Of a stretch of 64,000 nt of DNA, positions 34,465-43,369 are shown one piece after another (within the stretch, counting starts at the first letter, position 1; every line of letters starts with the position of its first letter). The notes below the pieces were generated by a model, which searched no databases, had not been told where the DNA came from, and worked only from the letters and a program-made list of their open reading frames with translations. Origin of the DNA: Halobacterium sp. R2-5 (lineage in GTDB: Archaea > Halobacteriota > Halobacteria > Halobacteriales > Halobacteriaceae); NCBI RefSeq assembly GCF_011734195.1, contig NZ_JAANTH010000002.1, positions 248,001-312,000 of the forward strand, read 5' to 3'. Position numbers and translations under genes: made by a program.

Positions 34465-34559
34465 CAAAAACGGTGGCAAGCGCGGGGCCGCTCTCGGCCC
34501 CTGACGGCCCGGGACGTGGCAGCGAGTGGCGGGCCGCGGGCGTCCCGAAACCGTTTTTG
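34465..34559. repeat. Nested inverted repeats between the hydrolase and pyrG
   Basis: CAAAAACGGT (34465-34474) and ACCGTTTTTG (34550-34559) are perfect reverse complements. Inside them GGGGCCG (34484-34490) and CGGCCCC (34495-34501) form a tight hairpin and GGGACG/CGTCCC (34511-34516/34541-34546) a third pair. The right outer arm lies about 27 bases before the pyrG ATG, where its TATA box is expected. The structure could be a terminator, an operator, or both. Confidence 0.6.
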
Positions 34560-34581
34560 CTGCGCCCGCCGGACGGTCAGT

Positions 34582-36222
34582 ATGCCGACGGAGACCGGAT
34601 ACGACCCATCACTGGGCAGCAAGTTCGTGTTCGTCACCGGCGGGGTGATGTCGGGGCTGGGGAAGGGCATCACCGCCGCCAGCCTGGGCCGCCTTCTCTC
34701 GAACGCCGGCTTCGACGTCACGGCCGTCAAAATCGACCCGTACCTGAACGTGGACGCGGGCACCATGAACCCCTACCAGCACGGCGAGGTGTACGTGCTG
34801 AAAGACGGCGGGGAGGTCGACCTCGACCTCGGGAACTACGAGCGGTTCCTCGACGTCGACATGACCTCCGACCACAACGTCACCACGGGCAAGGTCTACC
34901 AGGAAGTCATCGAGCGCGAGCGCGCCGGCGACTACCTCGGGAAGACCGTCCAGATCATCCCGCACGTCACCGACGACATCAAGCGCCGCGTGCGGGAGGC
35001 CGCCGACGGCTCCGACGTCTGCATCGTCGAGGTCGGCGGCACCGTGGGCGACATCGAGGGGATGCCGTACCTCGAAGCCCTCCGGCAGTTCCGCCACGAG
35101 GAGGACGACGAGGACATCCTGTTCGCGCACGTCACGCTCGTCCCGTACTCGAAGACCGGCGAGCAGAAGACCAAGCCCACCCAGCACTCCGTGAAGGAAC
35201 TCCGGTCCATCGGTCTCCAGCCGGACGTCCTCGTGGGGCGCTGCGAGGACGAACTCGACCCGGACGTCAAGGAGAAGATCGCGCTGTTCTGCGACGTCCC
35301 CACGGACGCCGTCTTCTCGAACCCGGACGTCGAGGACGTCTACCGCGTCCCGCTCGTGGTCGAGGAGGAGGGCCTCGACGACTTCGTGATGGACCGTTTC
35401 GACATCGCCGAGGACGCCCTCCCCGAGTCCGAGCGTTCGACCGAGTGGCGGGACCTCGTCACCCGCGAGCGCAGCGGCGAAGTCGACATCGCGCTCGTCG
35501 GGAAGTACGCCCTCGAAGACGCGTACATGAGCATCCACGAGGCGCTCAAGCACGCCGGCCTCGAGCGCGGCGTGGACGTGAACGTTCTCTGGGTGGACTC
35601 GGAGAAGATGAACGACGACCACCGCGAGCGCCTCCGGCAGGCCGACGGCGTCGTCGTCCCCGGCGGCTTCGGCTCCCGCGGGACCGAGGGCAAGATTCGG
35701 GCCATCCAGTACGCCCGCGAGCACGACGTCCCGTTCCTCGGGCTCTGCCTGGGCTTCCAGCTCGCGGTCGTGGAGTACGCCCGGAACGTCCTCGGCTGGG
35801 AGGGCGCTCACTCCGCGGAAATCGACGAGGACACGCCGTACCCCGTCATCGACCTGCTGCCCGAGCAGTACGACCTCGAAGACCTCGGCGGGACGATGCG
35901 GCTGGGCGCCCACGAGACCCAGATTCAGCCCGGGACGCTCGCCCACGACGTGTACGGCGACACCTCGTGTACGGAGCGCCACCGCCACCGCTACGAGGTC
36001 AACCCCGAGTACATCGACGTCCTCACCGAGAACGGCCTGACGTTCTCCGGGGAGGCCGGCAACCGCATGGAGATACTGGAGTACGACGACCACCCGTTCT
36101 TCTTCGGGACGCAGTTCCACCCCGAGTTCCGGTCGCGGCCGACACGCGCGAGCCCGCCGTTCGTCGGGCTGCTCGACGCCGTCCTCGAGGCCACTGACAC
36201 GAAGGCGGAGGTGGTGAACTGA
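34582..36222 (+). CDS. pyrG: CTP synthase
   Basis: A 546-residue enzyme making CTP from UTP, ATP and glutamine. The amidoligase domain (about 1-270) opens [20 protein letters not shown] and contains [16 protein letters not shown]. The class I glutaminase domain (about 295-546) has the nucleophile Cys in LGLCLGFQL near residue 388 and the QFHPEF triad segment. The start [12 protein letters not shown] matches archaeal family members. Its stop shares one base with the guaAb ATG, so CTP and GMP synthesis enzymes are co-translated. Confidence 0.97.
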   Translation: MPTETGYDPSLGSKFVFVTGGVMSGLGKGITAASLGRLLSNAGFDVTAVKIDPYLNVDAGTMNPYQHGEVYVLKDGGEVDLDLGNYERFLDVDMTSDHNVTTGKVYQEVIERERAGDYLGKTVQIIPHVTDDIKRRVREAADGSDVCIVEVGGTVGDIEGMPYLEALRQFRHEEDDEDILFAHVTLVPYSKTGEQKTKPTQHSVKELRSIGLQPDVLVGRCEDELDPDVKEKIALFCDVPTDAVFSNPDVEDVYRVPLVVEEEGLDDFVMDRFDIAEDALPESERSTEWRDLVTRERSGEVDIALVGKYALEDAYMSIHEALKHAGLERGVDVNVLWVDSEKMNDDHRERLRQADGVVVPGGFGSRGTEGKIRAIQYAREHDVPFLGLCLGFQLAVVEYARNVLGWEGAHSAEIDEDTPYPVIDLLPEQYDLEDLGGTMRLGAHETQIQPGTLAHDVYGDTSCTERHRHRYEVNPEYIDVLTENGLTFSGEAGNRMEILEYDDHPFFFGTQFHPEFRSRPTRASPPFVGLLDAVLEATDTKAEVVN

Positions 36223-37139
36223 TGGTCGACGTCGAGGAGTTCGTCGCGGACGCCAAGGAAGAAATCCGTGAGGAGCTCGGCGACAGCACCGCCATCATCG
36301 CGCTCTCGGGCGGCGTCGACTCCTCTACGGCCGCCGCGCTGGCGTACGAGGCGGTCGGCGACCAGCTCGTCCCCGTCTACGTCGACACCGGCCTGATGCG
36401 GAAGGGCGAGACCGACGAAATTCGGGAGGTCTTCGACTACATGGACAGCCTCCGCGTCGTCGAGGCCCAGGACCGTTTCTTCGACGAACTCGCGGGCGTC
36501 ACGGACCCCGAGGAGAAGCGCCACGTCATCGGCGAGCAGTTCATCCGGGAGTTCGAGACGGTCGCCGACGAGGTCGACGCCGACTACCTCGTGCAGGGTA
36601 CCATCTACCCGGACCGCATCGAGAGCGAGGGCACCATCAAGAGCCACCACAACGTCGGCGGGTTGCCCGAGCGCGTCGGCTTCGAGGGCATCGTCGAACC
36701 GATGCGGGACCTCTACAAGGACGAGGTCCGGGAGGTCGCGCGCCACCTCGACCTCGAGGAGATCATCAGCGAGCGCATGCCGTTCCCCGGCCCCGGCCTC
36801 GCCGTGCGCGTCATCGGCGAAGCCACGCCGGCGAAGGTCGAGGTCGCCCGCGAGGCGACCGCGGTCGTCGAGGAGGAACTCGAGGAGTACGACCCGTGGC
36901 AGGCGTTCGCCGCCGTCCTCGGGAAAGCGACGGGCGTGAAGGGCGACAACCGCGTGCACGGCTACGTCGTCGCCGTCCGCTCGGTCGAATCCCGTGACGG
37001 GATGACCGCCCGCGCCCAGGAACTGGAGTGGGAGACCCTCCAGCGCCTGCAGTCCCGCATCGCGGGGACCATCGACAACGTCTCCCGCGTCGTCTACGAC
37101 GTCACCCACAAGCCACCCGCGACAATCGAGTACGAATGA
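36222..37139 (+). CDS. guaAb: GMP synthase subunit B (PP-loop ATPase subunit)
   Basis: A 305-residue archaeal GMP synthetase synthase subunit. The PP-loop is [15 protein letters not shown] (about 27-41), and the C-terminal dimerisation domain contains [16 protein letters not shown]. It adenylates XMP and aminates it using ammonia from the separate glutaminase subunit GuaAa, which is not in this window. It starts within the pyrG stop and its own stop overlaps the next small gene by four bases, so the three form one operon. Confidence 0.97.
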   Translation: MVDVEEFVADAKEEIREELGDSTAIIALSGGVDSSTAAALAYEAVGDQLVPVYVDTGLMRKGETDEIREVFDYMDSLRVVEAQDRFFDELAGVTDPEEKRHVIGEQFIREFETVADEVDADYLVQGTIYPDRIESEGTIKSHHNVGGLPERVGFEGIVEPMRDLYKDEVREVARHLDLEEIISERMPFPGPGLAVRVIGEATPAKVEVAREATAVVEEELEEYDPWQAFAAVLGKATGVKGDNRVHGYVVAVRSVESRDGMTARAQELEWETLQRLQSRIAGTIDNVSRVVYDVTHKPPATIEYE

Positions 37140-37462
37140 AGGCAATCGTCGTCGGTCCCGACCGCGGCATCGTCGACGCCCTCGAAGCCGAGGGCGTGGC
37201 AGTCACCAGCATCGAGGGCGTCGCGTCCGGCGAACGGCTCGAAGACGCCGGCGTCGCGGACGCCGACCTGCTGGTCATCACGGACGCCGCCGAGGCCACC
37301 GCCATCCCCGTCGCTCGCGAGCAGAACGAGGCCCTGAAAATCGTCGCGTACACGCCCGACTCGATGCCCGAGTTCGTGAAGGGCGTCCTCGACCTCGCCG
37401 TCGACCCCGCGCTGCTCGGGGCGGAGACGGTCGCCGAGGAACTCGTCGGACCCGACAGCTAA
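37136..37462 (+). CDS. Small Rossmann-like protein of the pyrG-guaAb operon
   Basis: A 108-residue protein with alternating strands and helices, [20 protein letters not shown] onward, like the first half of a TrkA-N or receiver fold but without a clear GxGxxG or phosphoacceptor pocket. It appears to be the DUF7126-type small protein often found beside CTP or GMP synthetase genes in haloarchaea (label from memory). The four-base overlap with guaAb implies coupled synthesis and a possible accessory role in nucleotide synthesis. Confidence 0.75.
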   Translation: MKAIVVGPDRGIVDALEAEGVAVTSIEGVASGERLEDAGVADADLLVITDAAEATAIPVAREQNEALKIVAYTPDSMPEFVKGVLDLAVDPALLGAETVAEELVGPDS

Positions 37463-37487
37463 GGGCTTCCGCGGTCTCCGTTCTGGC

Positions 37488-37805
37488 GTGTCACTCGACC
37501 GCTACCCCGACCTCGCGCCCGACGCGGGAGAGGTCGTCACGGAGGAGCTGTACTACTCGCCGGACGAACTCGTGAAGGCGTTCGCGCTCGGCCCCGGCGC
37601 CGAGGTCGAACCCCACGAGCACGGCGACCAGACGAACACCTTCCACGTGCTGGAGGGCGAACTCGTCGTCGTGCAGGGCGACAGCGAGGAGACCGTAGAC
37701 GCTCCGGGCGTGGTCGTCCACGAGCGCGGCGTCGCCCACGGCGCGAGAAACGAGAGCGACGACGTCGCGGTGTTCACGGCGACGATGGCGCCGATGGAGT
37801 CATAG
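37488..37805 (+). CDS. Cupin-domain protein
   Basis: A 105-residue single-domain cupin starting at GTG. Cupin motif 1 is PHEHGDQTNTFHVLEGE (His, His and Glu metal ligands) and motif 2 includes PGVVVHERGVAHGARN, giving a third histidine. Such small cupins act as dioxygenases, isomerases or sensors; no substrate can be assigned. It lies 25 bases after the small Rossmann gene and its end overlaps the convergent zinc-finger gene by six bases. Confidence 0.85.
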   Translation: MSLDRYPDLAPDAGEVVTEELYYSPDELVKAFALGPGAEVEPHEHGDQTNTFHVLEGELVVVQGDSEETVDAPGVVVHERGVAHGARNESDDVAVFTATMAPMES

Positions 37806-38036
37806 CGAGAGCGCGACCGGCCGGCCGGGCCGCTTGCCCTCGCCGTCGACGGCCGCGGAGTGGGGGCTGACGTGCTCCCAGCAGACGAACTTCTCGACGC
37901 TGCCGGGCTCGTAGAGGAAGTAGTCCGCGGGCTTCGAGCAGAGCGCACAGTCCGGGTCGCCGTCCGCTGCCTCGATAGCCGCCGACAGCGCGGCCTCCGG
38001 GCTCGCAGCGCGGTCATCACCGCTCGAAGCACCCAT
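37800..38036 (-). CDS. Small zinc-binding protein
   Basis: A 78-residue protein with CALC and CWEHVSPH separated by about 15 residues, a plausible CxxC/CxxH zinc site. The N-terminal third is alanine/aspartate-rich and probably disordered. AATTTAAACG on the minus strand lies about 28 bases before the ATG. The function is unknown; it is one of several small haloarchaeal zinc proteins in this window. Confidence 0.7.
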   Translation of the reverse strand: MGASSGDDRAASPEAALSAAIEAADGDPDCALCSKPADYFLYEPGSVEKFVCWEHVSPHSAAVDGEGKRPGRPVALSL

Positions 38037-38080
38037 ACCCGAGAGAATACGCCGCTCTCCCGTTTAAATTGTCGGCCGAT

Positions 38081-38785
38081 TCAGGGCGCCAGGCGCTCCA
38101 AGACCGGAATCTCCTCGCGCCGCTCGTCGCTCACCGCGTCCCACTCGATTCCCTCGGGTTTCTCTGCGGGAGCGTCGGTGTCGACGACGCGCTCGGGCGT
38201 GACGACGTAGTCCATCGGCACGTCGTGGTCGCTCGTCGGAATCTCGTCGTCGACGACCTGGCGCTCGTGGACGGTCGTCACCGTCGTCGTGTCGTCACCC
38301 ACGCGGTCGAACTCGCGGAGCAGCGCGAACTCCAGGTCGCTGTACCCCTCGCCCTTGCCGACGCGCTCGCCGCGCTCCGTGACCGCGACGCTCCCCGAGA
38401 CGATGAGGTCGACGGGCTCGACGTCCTCGGGTCCCACTGCGGTTCCGTGCTCGCCGATGCCGCTGACCGTCGTGGCGTCGTCGACGTCCGCGACCTCCGC
38501 GGGGTCGAGGCGGAGGAAGCACTCCTCGTCGCGCAGCCGCGGCACCGCGACGTACACCGTCTTCCCCGCGCGCAGCGCCGCCCGACGCACCGGCAACTGC
38601 GGGGCGTCCGGGTTCGCCTTCACCACGTCGGCGGCCGCCCACGCGTCCGTCTCGGCGAGCCGGTCGGCGGCGTCGCTCGCGCCCGCGAAGTTCGGGATGC
38701 GGCCGTGCGGCGGGAACGGGAAGCGCGCCTCGCCGCTGTCTTCGAGGTCGTCCCAGACGCGCTCGCGGAGCTCCTGCTTGTCCAT
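38081..38785 (-). CDS. 5-formyltetrahydrofolate cyclo-ligase family protein
   Basis: A 234-residue protein of the MTHFS fold. GKGEGYSDLEFALLREF is the conserved ATP/folate-binding segment, and the N-terminal MDKQELRERVWDDLED matches the archaeal members. The enzyme converts 5-formyl-tetrahydrofolate to methenyl-tetrahydrofolate. In archaea the exact pterin substrate is not always known, so a broader role is possible. It is divergent from the MDR oxidoreductase and lies beside a zinc-finger gene. Confidence 0.87.
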   Translation of the reverse strand: MDKQELRERVWDDLEDSGEARFPFPPHGRIPNFAGASDAADRLAETDAWAAADVVKANPDAPQLPVRRAALRAGKTVYVAVPRLRDEECFLRLDPAEVADVDDATTVSGIGEHGTAVGPEDVEPVDLIVSGSVAVTERGERVGKGEGYSDLEFALLREFDRVGDDTTTVTTVHERQVVDDEIPTSDHDVPMDYVVTPERVVDTDAPAEKPEGIEWDAVSDERREEIPVLERLAP

Positions 38786-38903
38786 GCGTGGGCGTGCGCG
38801 CCGACGGGACGTGAATCCACGGTCCCGCGATCCGGAAACGCGTGCTGCCGCCCGTGTGCCTTTCCCCGTGCCCGCCGTCGTTGTCGACGTGACCGACTCG
38901 CAG

Positions 38904-39890
38904 ATGACCGCGCACGTGATCGAGGAGTACGGCTCGCCGGACGTCTTCGAGGAGACGACCGTCGAAACCCCCGAGCCCGGGCCCGAGGAGGTCCGCGTCG
39001 AGGTCGCGGCGACTAGCCTCAACCCCGTCGACTACAAGATTCGACGCGGCGACATTCCCGACTTCACGCCGCCGTTCCCCGCGACCCTGCACTGCGACGT
39101 CGCGGGGGTCGTGGACGCCGTCGGCGACGACGTCGAGGCCTTCGAGCCGGGCGACGAAGTGTACGGGATGCCGGGCGGCGCGGGCCGACAGGGCGCGCTC
39201 GCGGACTACGTCGTCGGGCACGCCGACACGTTCGCGCCCGCTCCCGACGCCATTCCGCTGGAGGACGCCGCGGCGCTCCCCGTCGTCTCGACCACCGCTC
39301 TGGAGATGCTCACCGACAAAGCCGACGTGGGTGACGGCGACGAGCTGCTCGTCTACGGCGCCAGCGGCGGCGTCGGCCACATCGGCGTCCAGCTCGCCGC
39401 GAACCTCGGTGCGACGGTCACCGCGACCGGTTCGACCGCCGAGAAGCGCGACCTCGCTAGCGACCTCGGCGCCGACGCCACCGTCGACTACACGACCACT
39501 GACGTCGCCGACTACACGGCCGAGTACGCCACCGGCGCCGGCTTCGATGTGGTGTTCGACCCCGTCGGCGACGACCACATCCAGACGGCCTTCGACGCGG
39601 TGCGGCCGTTCGGGACGGTCGTCACCACCGAGTCCAGTTCCACGCAGGACCTCTCCGCGATGCACGCCAACTCCCTCGAACTCGGCGTCGTGCTCGTCAT
39701 TCTCCCCGTGCTGCTCGGCGAACGACAGGAGCGAATCGGAGAGGAACTCCGCGAAATCGCTTCGCTCGTCGACGACGGCGTGGTCGAGCCCGTCGTCTCG
39801 GAGTACTTCACGTTCGACGAGGTCGCCGAGGCCCACCGCCGCGGCGAAGCCGGCGACTTCCACGGCAAGCTCGTGCTCACCCGCGAGTAG
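38904..39890 (+). CDS. NADP-dependent quinone oxidoreductase-like MDR protein
   Basis: A 328-residue medium-chain dehydrogenase/reductase without zinc ligands. The cofactor loop YGASGGVGHIGVQLA is near residue 150, and LNPVDYKIRRGD and GVVDAVGDDVEAFEPGDEVYG are the conserved catalytic-domain stretches. It is probably NADPH-dependent and acts on quinones or enones. ATG at 38904 is used; an in-frame GTG at 38889 is possible. A GC hairpin follows its stop by 31 bases. Confidence 0.88.
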   Translation: MTAHVIEEYGSPDVFEETTVETPEPGPEEVRVEVAATSLNPVDYKIRRGDIPDFTPPFPATLHCDVAGVVDAVGDDVEAFEPGDEVYGMPGGAGRQGALADYVVGHADTFAPAPDAIPLEDAAALPVVSTTALEMLTDKADVGDGDELLVYGASGGVGHIGVQLAANLGATVTATGSTAEKRDLASDLGADATVDYTTTDVADYTAEYATGAGFDVVFDPVGDDHIQTAFDAVRPFGTVVTTESSSTQDLSAMHANSLELGVVLVILPVLLGERQERIGEELREIASLVDDGVVEPVVSEYFTFDEVAEAHRRGEAGDFHGKLVLTRE

Positions 39891-39920
39891 CCCGGCGGCG
39901 CGCGACGCGCGCAACGACCC

Positions 39921-39948
39921 GCGACCCCGGAACCCACTCCGGGGTCGC
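39921..39948. terminator. Perfect 10-base-pair GC hairpin after the oxidoreductase gene
   Basis: GCGACCCCGG (39921-39930) and CCGGGGTCGC (39939-39948) are exact reverse complements around an 8-base loop AACCCACT. It lies 31 bases after the stop at 39890. There is no T-tract directly after it, so it may stabilise the 3' end or be a protein site rather than a classical terminator. Confidence 0.5.
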
Positions 39949-39969
39949 CCCGCGGCGGGTGAACTGACG

Positions 39970-39989
39970 CTTAATTCGGCTTAATTCGG
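39970..39989 (+). repeat. Tandem repeat of CTTAATTCGG
   Basis: CTTAATTCGG occurs twice in a row. Each copy resembles a haloarchaeal TATA box with its following bases. It lies about 90 bases before the secreted-protein ATG at 40071, farther than usual, so it may drive a message with a leader or be an operator. Confidence 0.5.
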
Positions 39990-40070
39990 GTTCAGACGGC
40001 CTATCGAGCCGGAAATTCGAGTTCAGCGCTACCCCGGTTGAAGTGGGTGGCGGGCCGAGAAGCGACTGCG

Positions 40071-40601
40071 ATGAACGCACGCAAACTGCTCACGCTGGCC
40101 GTCGCGGCGACCGTCCTCGTCGGCGGCGTCGCTGCGGTCGGCGCGGCGACCCCCGGCAACGCACCGACAGACGAAGCACCCGACGAAGCGAACGGGAGCG
40201 CACCCGACGACGCCGACGACGCCGAAGCCGACGACGACGCGGACGAGTCGGACGTGAACGAGACTGACACCGACGAGAACGAGTCCGCTGGCCCGCCTAG
40301 CGACGTCGGCCCCGCTGCGAACGCGTCGGAGCACGCCGAAAACGCGTCCGACGCGGCCGGCGAGCGCGGCCCGCCGACCGACCTCCCGGAGCAGGTCCCG
40401 GAGCACGTCTCCTCGATTCACGACGAGATCCAGTCGTTCCTCGGCGGTGAGGTCGACGACCTCGGGAACGCGCTGAGCGGCCTGCTCGGTGACGACGGCG
40501 ACACCGACGACAGCGACGACGCGGTCGAGAACGAGACCGCGACGAACGAGACCACGACCGACGAGAACGCGTCCGCGAGCTCGCTCGCGCCCGTCGCGTA
40601 A
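40071..40601 (+). CDS. Secreted acidic low-complexity protein rich in N-glycosylation sequons
   Basis: A 176-residue protein with a Sec-type signal (MNARKLLTLAVAATVLVGGV, about 1-26) and a mature part dominated by Asp, Glu, Ala, Asn and Thr. At least eight NxS/T sequons are present (for example NGS, NET, NES, NAS). A short more ordered segment, EHVSSIHDEIQSFLGGEVDD, lies near residues 114-133. No lipobox or C-terminal anchor is evident. The family is unknown; an extracellular or S-layer-associated glycoprotein is a reasonable guess. A T-rich stretch follows the stop. Confidence 0.75.
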   Translation: MNARKLLTLAVAATVLVGGVAAVGAATPGNAPTDEAPDEANGSAPDDADDAEADDDADESDVNETDTDENESAGPPSDVGPAANASEHAENASDAAGERGPPTDLPEQVPEHVSSIHDEIQSFLGGEVDDLGNALSGLLGDDGDTDDSDDAVENETATNETTTDENASASSLAPVA

Positions 40602-40619
40602 CGCTTCCGTAGCGTCGCT

Positions 40620-40630
40620 CCGTTCTTTTC
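40620..40630 (+). terminator. T-rich 3' end of the secreted-protein gene
   Basis: CGTTCTTTTCC about 20 bases after the stop at 40601 is the kind of pyrimidine run at which archaeal polymerase terminates. Confidence 0.35.
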
Positions 40631-40657
40631 CGGTGACTCCGACGCGTAGCGGCCGCG

Positions 40658-41284
40658 CTACCGATCGCGGCTCGCGAGCCCGACGAGGTGGCCGATTTCG
40701 GGGACGACCACCTGCTCGCTGCCGAGCCGCGCGGCGTTCTCGCTGCCCGGCAGGCAGAACACGAGCACGCCGTCGGTGACGCCCGCGGTCGCCCGCGTGG
40801 CGACCACCTTCTCCCCGATCTCCTCGTAGGAGCGCCGGCGGAACAGCTCGCCGAACCCGGGGAGCTCCTTGTTGAACAGCGGCTCGGCGGCGTCGACGGT
40901 GACGTCGTCTGGCGTGACGCCCGTGCCGCCGGTGGTGACGACGACGTCGACGTCGTCGCGGCTCGCGAGGTTGTCGATGCCGGACTGCACGCGGTCGTAG
41001 CTGTCCCGCACGAGCTCCCGCGTGACGACCTCGTGGCCGTCGGCCTCGAACGCCTCGGCGATGGCGTCGCCAGCCGGGTCGTCGTCCAGCGAGCGCGACG
41101 TCGACACTGTCAGTATCGCGAGGCCGACCCGGTCGACGTCGTGATGGTGGTGGTCGTGGTCGTCCGCGTGCTCGTGCTCGTCGCCGTGTGCTTCGTCCTT
41201 GGCTGGTTCCCCGTCGGCGTCGTCTGCGGGCTCTTCGTCGGGTTCGTCGTCCCGCCGGGTCTCTCGGGATTGGAAGTCGACCAT
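40658..41284 (-). CDS. moaB: MoaB/Mog-family molybdopterin protein with a His-rich N-terminal extension
   Basis: A 208-residue protein. Residues about 54-208 are the MoaB/MogA fold, with [20 protein letters not shown] (molybdopterin-binding GGTG loop) and [16 protein letters not shown]. It adenylates molybdopterin or inserts metal during cofactor assembly. Residues 1-52 are an added acidic arm ending [16 protein letters not shown], a probable metal-binding stretch absent from ordinary MoaB. The window also encodes a tungstate/molybdate transporter and a MoaD-like SAMP, but not next to this gene. Confidence 0.88.
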   Translation of the reverse strand: MVDFQSRETRRDDEPDEEPADDADGEPAKDEAHGDEHEHADDHDHHHHDVDRVGLAILTVSTSRSLDDDPAGDAIAEAFEADGHEVVTRELVRDSYDRVQSGIDNLASRDDVDVVVTTGGTGVTPDDVTVDAAEPLFNKELPGFGELFRRRSYEEIGEKVVATRATAGVTDGVLVFCLPGSENAARLGSEQVVVPEIGHLVGLASRDR

Positions 41285-41356
41285 GCTTGGACTTCTCGCG
41301 CCGCGGGGAAAAGCGTGGACCCCACAGTTTTGGTCGGCGCCCGCGAGTGCTCGGGT

Positions 41357-42403
41357 ATGCAGGCAGTTCAGTTCGCGGGCCACGGCGGCACCGAGGTCGT
41401 CGAGTACGGCGAGGTTCCGGACCCCGAGGTCGGGCGGGACGAGGCGCTCGTGGACGTGAAGGCGGGCGCGCTCAACCACCTCGACGTGTGGACGCGCCGC
41501 GGGATGCCTCAACTCGACCTGGCGATGCCCCACGTGCCGGGCAGCGACGCGGCGGGCGTGGTCGTCGAGACGGGCGAGGACGTCACGCGCTTCGAGGAGG
41601 GCGACCGGGTCGCGGTCTCCGCGGGCGTCTCCTGCGGGGACTGCGAGTTCTGCCGGGACGGCGACTACCCGCTCTGTTCGTCGTTCCACATCATCGGCGA
41701 GCACGTCCCGGGCGTCCACAGCGAGTACGCCGCGGTCCCCGAGGACAACCTCGTCCCCGTCCCCGAGGGCGTCGGTTGGGAGACGGCCGCGGCCGCGCCG
41801 CTGGTCTTCCAGACGGCGTGGCGGATGCTGCACACGCGCGCCGACATCGAAGCCGGCGAGAAAGTGCTCGTGCTCGGCGCCAGCGGCGGCGTCGGCCACG
41901 CGGCCGTCCAGATCGCCGCTCACGCGGGCGCGGAGGTGTACGCGACCGCGAGCAGCGCGGAGAAGCTCCGGTACGCCGAGGAGATCGGCGCCGACCACGC
42001 CATCGACTACGAGACCGAGAACTTCGCCGACGAGGTTCGCGCGCACACCGGCAAGCGCGGCGTGGACGTCGTCGTCGACCACGTGGGAGAGGCGACGTGG
42101 GGGGACTCGCTGCGATCGCTCGCGAAGGGCGGCCGGCTCGTCACCTGCGGCGCGACCACGGGCGGGCGTCCGGAGACGCACGTCCAGCGGCTGTTCTGGA
42201 ACCAGCTCTCCGTGCTCGGTTCCACGATGGCGACGCCGGGGGAGGTCGACGACGTGCTCTCGCTGGTCTGGGACGGCACGTTCGACGTCCGGATTCGGGA
42301 GACGCTCCCGATGAGCGAGACTGGACGCGCCCACGAACTACTGGAGAACCGGGAGGGCTTTGGGAAGGTAGTGGTAACTCCCGACAGCGAACGCCAATGG
42401 TGA
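41357..42403 (+). CDS. Zinc-binding MDR alcohol dehydrogenase-like protein
   Basis: A 348-residue medium-chain dehydrogenase. The structural zinc lobe is CGDCEFCRDGDYPLC (about 94-108), the catalytic-domain segment LNHLDVWTRRGMP replaces the usual catalytic Cys by Asp, and the cofactor loop GASGGVGHAAVQ is near residue 172. With the structural but perhaps not the catalytic zinc site, it may be a quinone-reductase-like enzyme. Substrate unknown. The next gene begins inside its last codons. Confidence 0.87.
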   Translation: MQAVQFAGHGGTEVVEYGEVPDPEVGRDEALVDVKAGALNHLDVWTRRGMPQLDLAMPHVPGSDAAGVVVETGEDVTRFEEGDRVAVSAGVSCGDCEFCRDGDYPLCSSFHIIGEHVPGVHSEYAAVPEDNLVPVPEGVGWETAAAAPLVFQTAWRMLHTRADIEAGEKVLVLGASGGVGHAAVQIAAHAGAEVYATASSAEKLRYAEEIGADHAIDYETENFADEVRAHTGKRGVDVVVDHVGEATWGDSLRSLAKGGRLVTCGATTGGRPETHVQRLFWNQLSVLGSTMATPGEVDDVLSLVWDGTFDVRIRETLPMSETGRAHELLENREGFGKVVVTPDSERQW

Positions 42404-42636
42404 CCCACGACCCCCGCGAGGACTACGACGACGCCGAGGCCGGGATGAGTGAGCGCGCGCAGTGGCTGGTCGTCGCGGCGCTGGTCGTCTCCGGGCTGCT
42501 CGCGCCGCTGTACCTCTACGTCGTCGGACCGGGAACGTTCGGACTCAGCTACCGGGACACGTACCTCGCGGTGCCGATGATTCCCGCGATTCTGCTCGGC
42601 GCCATCGGCGTCTGGACGGCGGTCCGCGGCCGCTAG
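42397..42636 (+). CDS. Small two-helix membrane protein
   Basis: A 79-residue protein with an acidic start (THDPREDYDDAEAG) and two transmembrane helices (about 24-45 and 57-76). It begins seven bases before the end of the MDR gene, so the two are co-translated. Its 3' end overlaps the convergent tenA by four bases. No family is recognised. Confidence 0.75.
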   Translation: MVTHDPREDYDDAEAGMSERAQWLVVAALVVSGLLAPLYLYVVGPGTFGLSYRDTYLAVPMIPAILLGAIGVWTAVRGR

Positions 42637-43325
42637 TCGGCGTCCGCGGCGGTCCGCTGGTGCGGCGTCACGTCCCACTGCTCTCGCGTGTACGCCATCT
42701 CCCAGAAGTCGTGTTCTAGCTGCGCGCTCCGGTGGAACGCCGCGCGCATGTCCTCGCGGGCGCCCGGGCGCTCGTCGGCGAGGTCGTCGACGAGTTCGCG
42801 CATCCACGAGACGGTCTCTCGGAAGGTGTCGCTGGTGTACTTCTCGACGAACGGCGTGTAGCGGTGCTCGCCGTCCGCGAGCTCGGCCATGTGGTCGGCG
42901 ACGTCGAGGTAGCCCTGCCCACAGGGGTAGACCGCCGCGGCGACGGTCGCGAGGCCGCCCTCGCGGGCGGCCCGCACGAGGTGGTCGGTGTACGCCTGGC
43001 AGGTCGGCGCCTTCTCGGCGCCTTCGAGGTCCGCCGGGGTGAGCCCGTACTCCTCGGCGAACGACCGGTGGAGGTCCATCTCGTCGGCGAGGATGCGGTG
43101 GGCGGTCTCCGCGAGCCGCGCGGTCCGTTCTTCGCCGTCGGCGCTCGCGGCCGCCAGCGAGAACACGTCCGCGTAGTCCAGCAGGTAGCGGTAGTCCTGC
43201 TCGACCCAGTGCCGGAACGCCGCGGCGTCGAGCGTGCCGGCCGCGAGCTCGGTGACGAACGGGTGGTCGTACTGGGCTTCCCAGACCGATTCCGCCTCCG
43301 CGAGCAGCGTGTCGCTGAACGGCAT
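42633..43325 (-). CDS. tenA: TenA-family aminopyrimidine hydrolase (thiaminase II)
   Basis: A 230-residue all-helical TenA protein. Cys135 in VYPCGQGY is the nucleophile at the same position as in the Bacillus enzyme. Asp44 and Tyr47 (EQDYRYLLDY) and the C-terminal Glu region (LEHDFWEMAY) complete the site, so it belongs to the cysteine-containing TenA_C class. It salvages thiamin pyrimidine from degraded thiamin. TTATTTC on the minus strand lies about 27 bases before the ATG. The upstream gene on the same strand is a JAMM protease. Confidence 0.92.
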   Translation of the reverse strand: MPFSDTLLAEAESVWEAQYDHPFVTELAAGTLDAAAFRHWVEQDYRYLLDYADVFSLAAASADGEERTARLAETAHRILADEMDLHRSFAEEYGLTPADLEGAEKAPTCQAYTDHLVRAAREGGLATVAAAVYPCGQGYLDVADHMAELADGEHRYTPFVEKYTSDTFRETVSWMRELVDDLADERPGAREDMRAAFHRSAQLEHDFWEMAYTREQWDVTPHQRTAADAD

Positions 43326-43369
43326 ACCCGAAGTGGAACGCCCACCGAGAAATAACTTAGTGGTACAAC

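Noticed and set aside
43326-43369. Possible TPP riboswitch before tenA
   Set aside because: The space is only 44 bases with a TATA-like box about 27 bases before the ATG, leaving no room for an aptamer leader.
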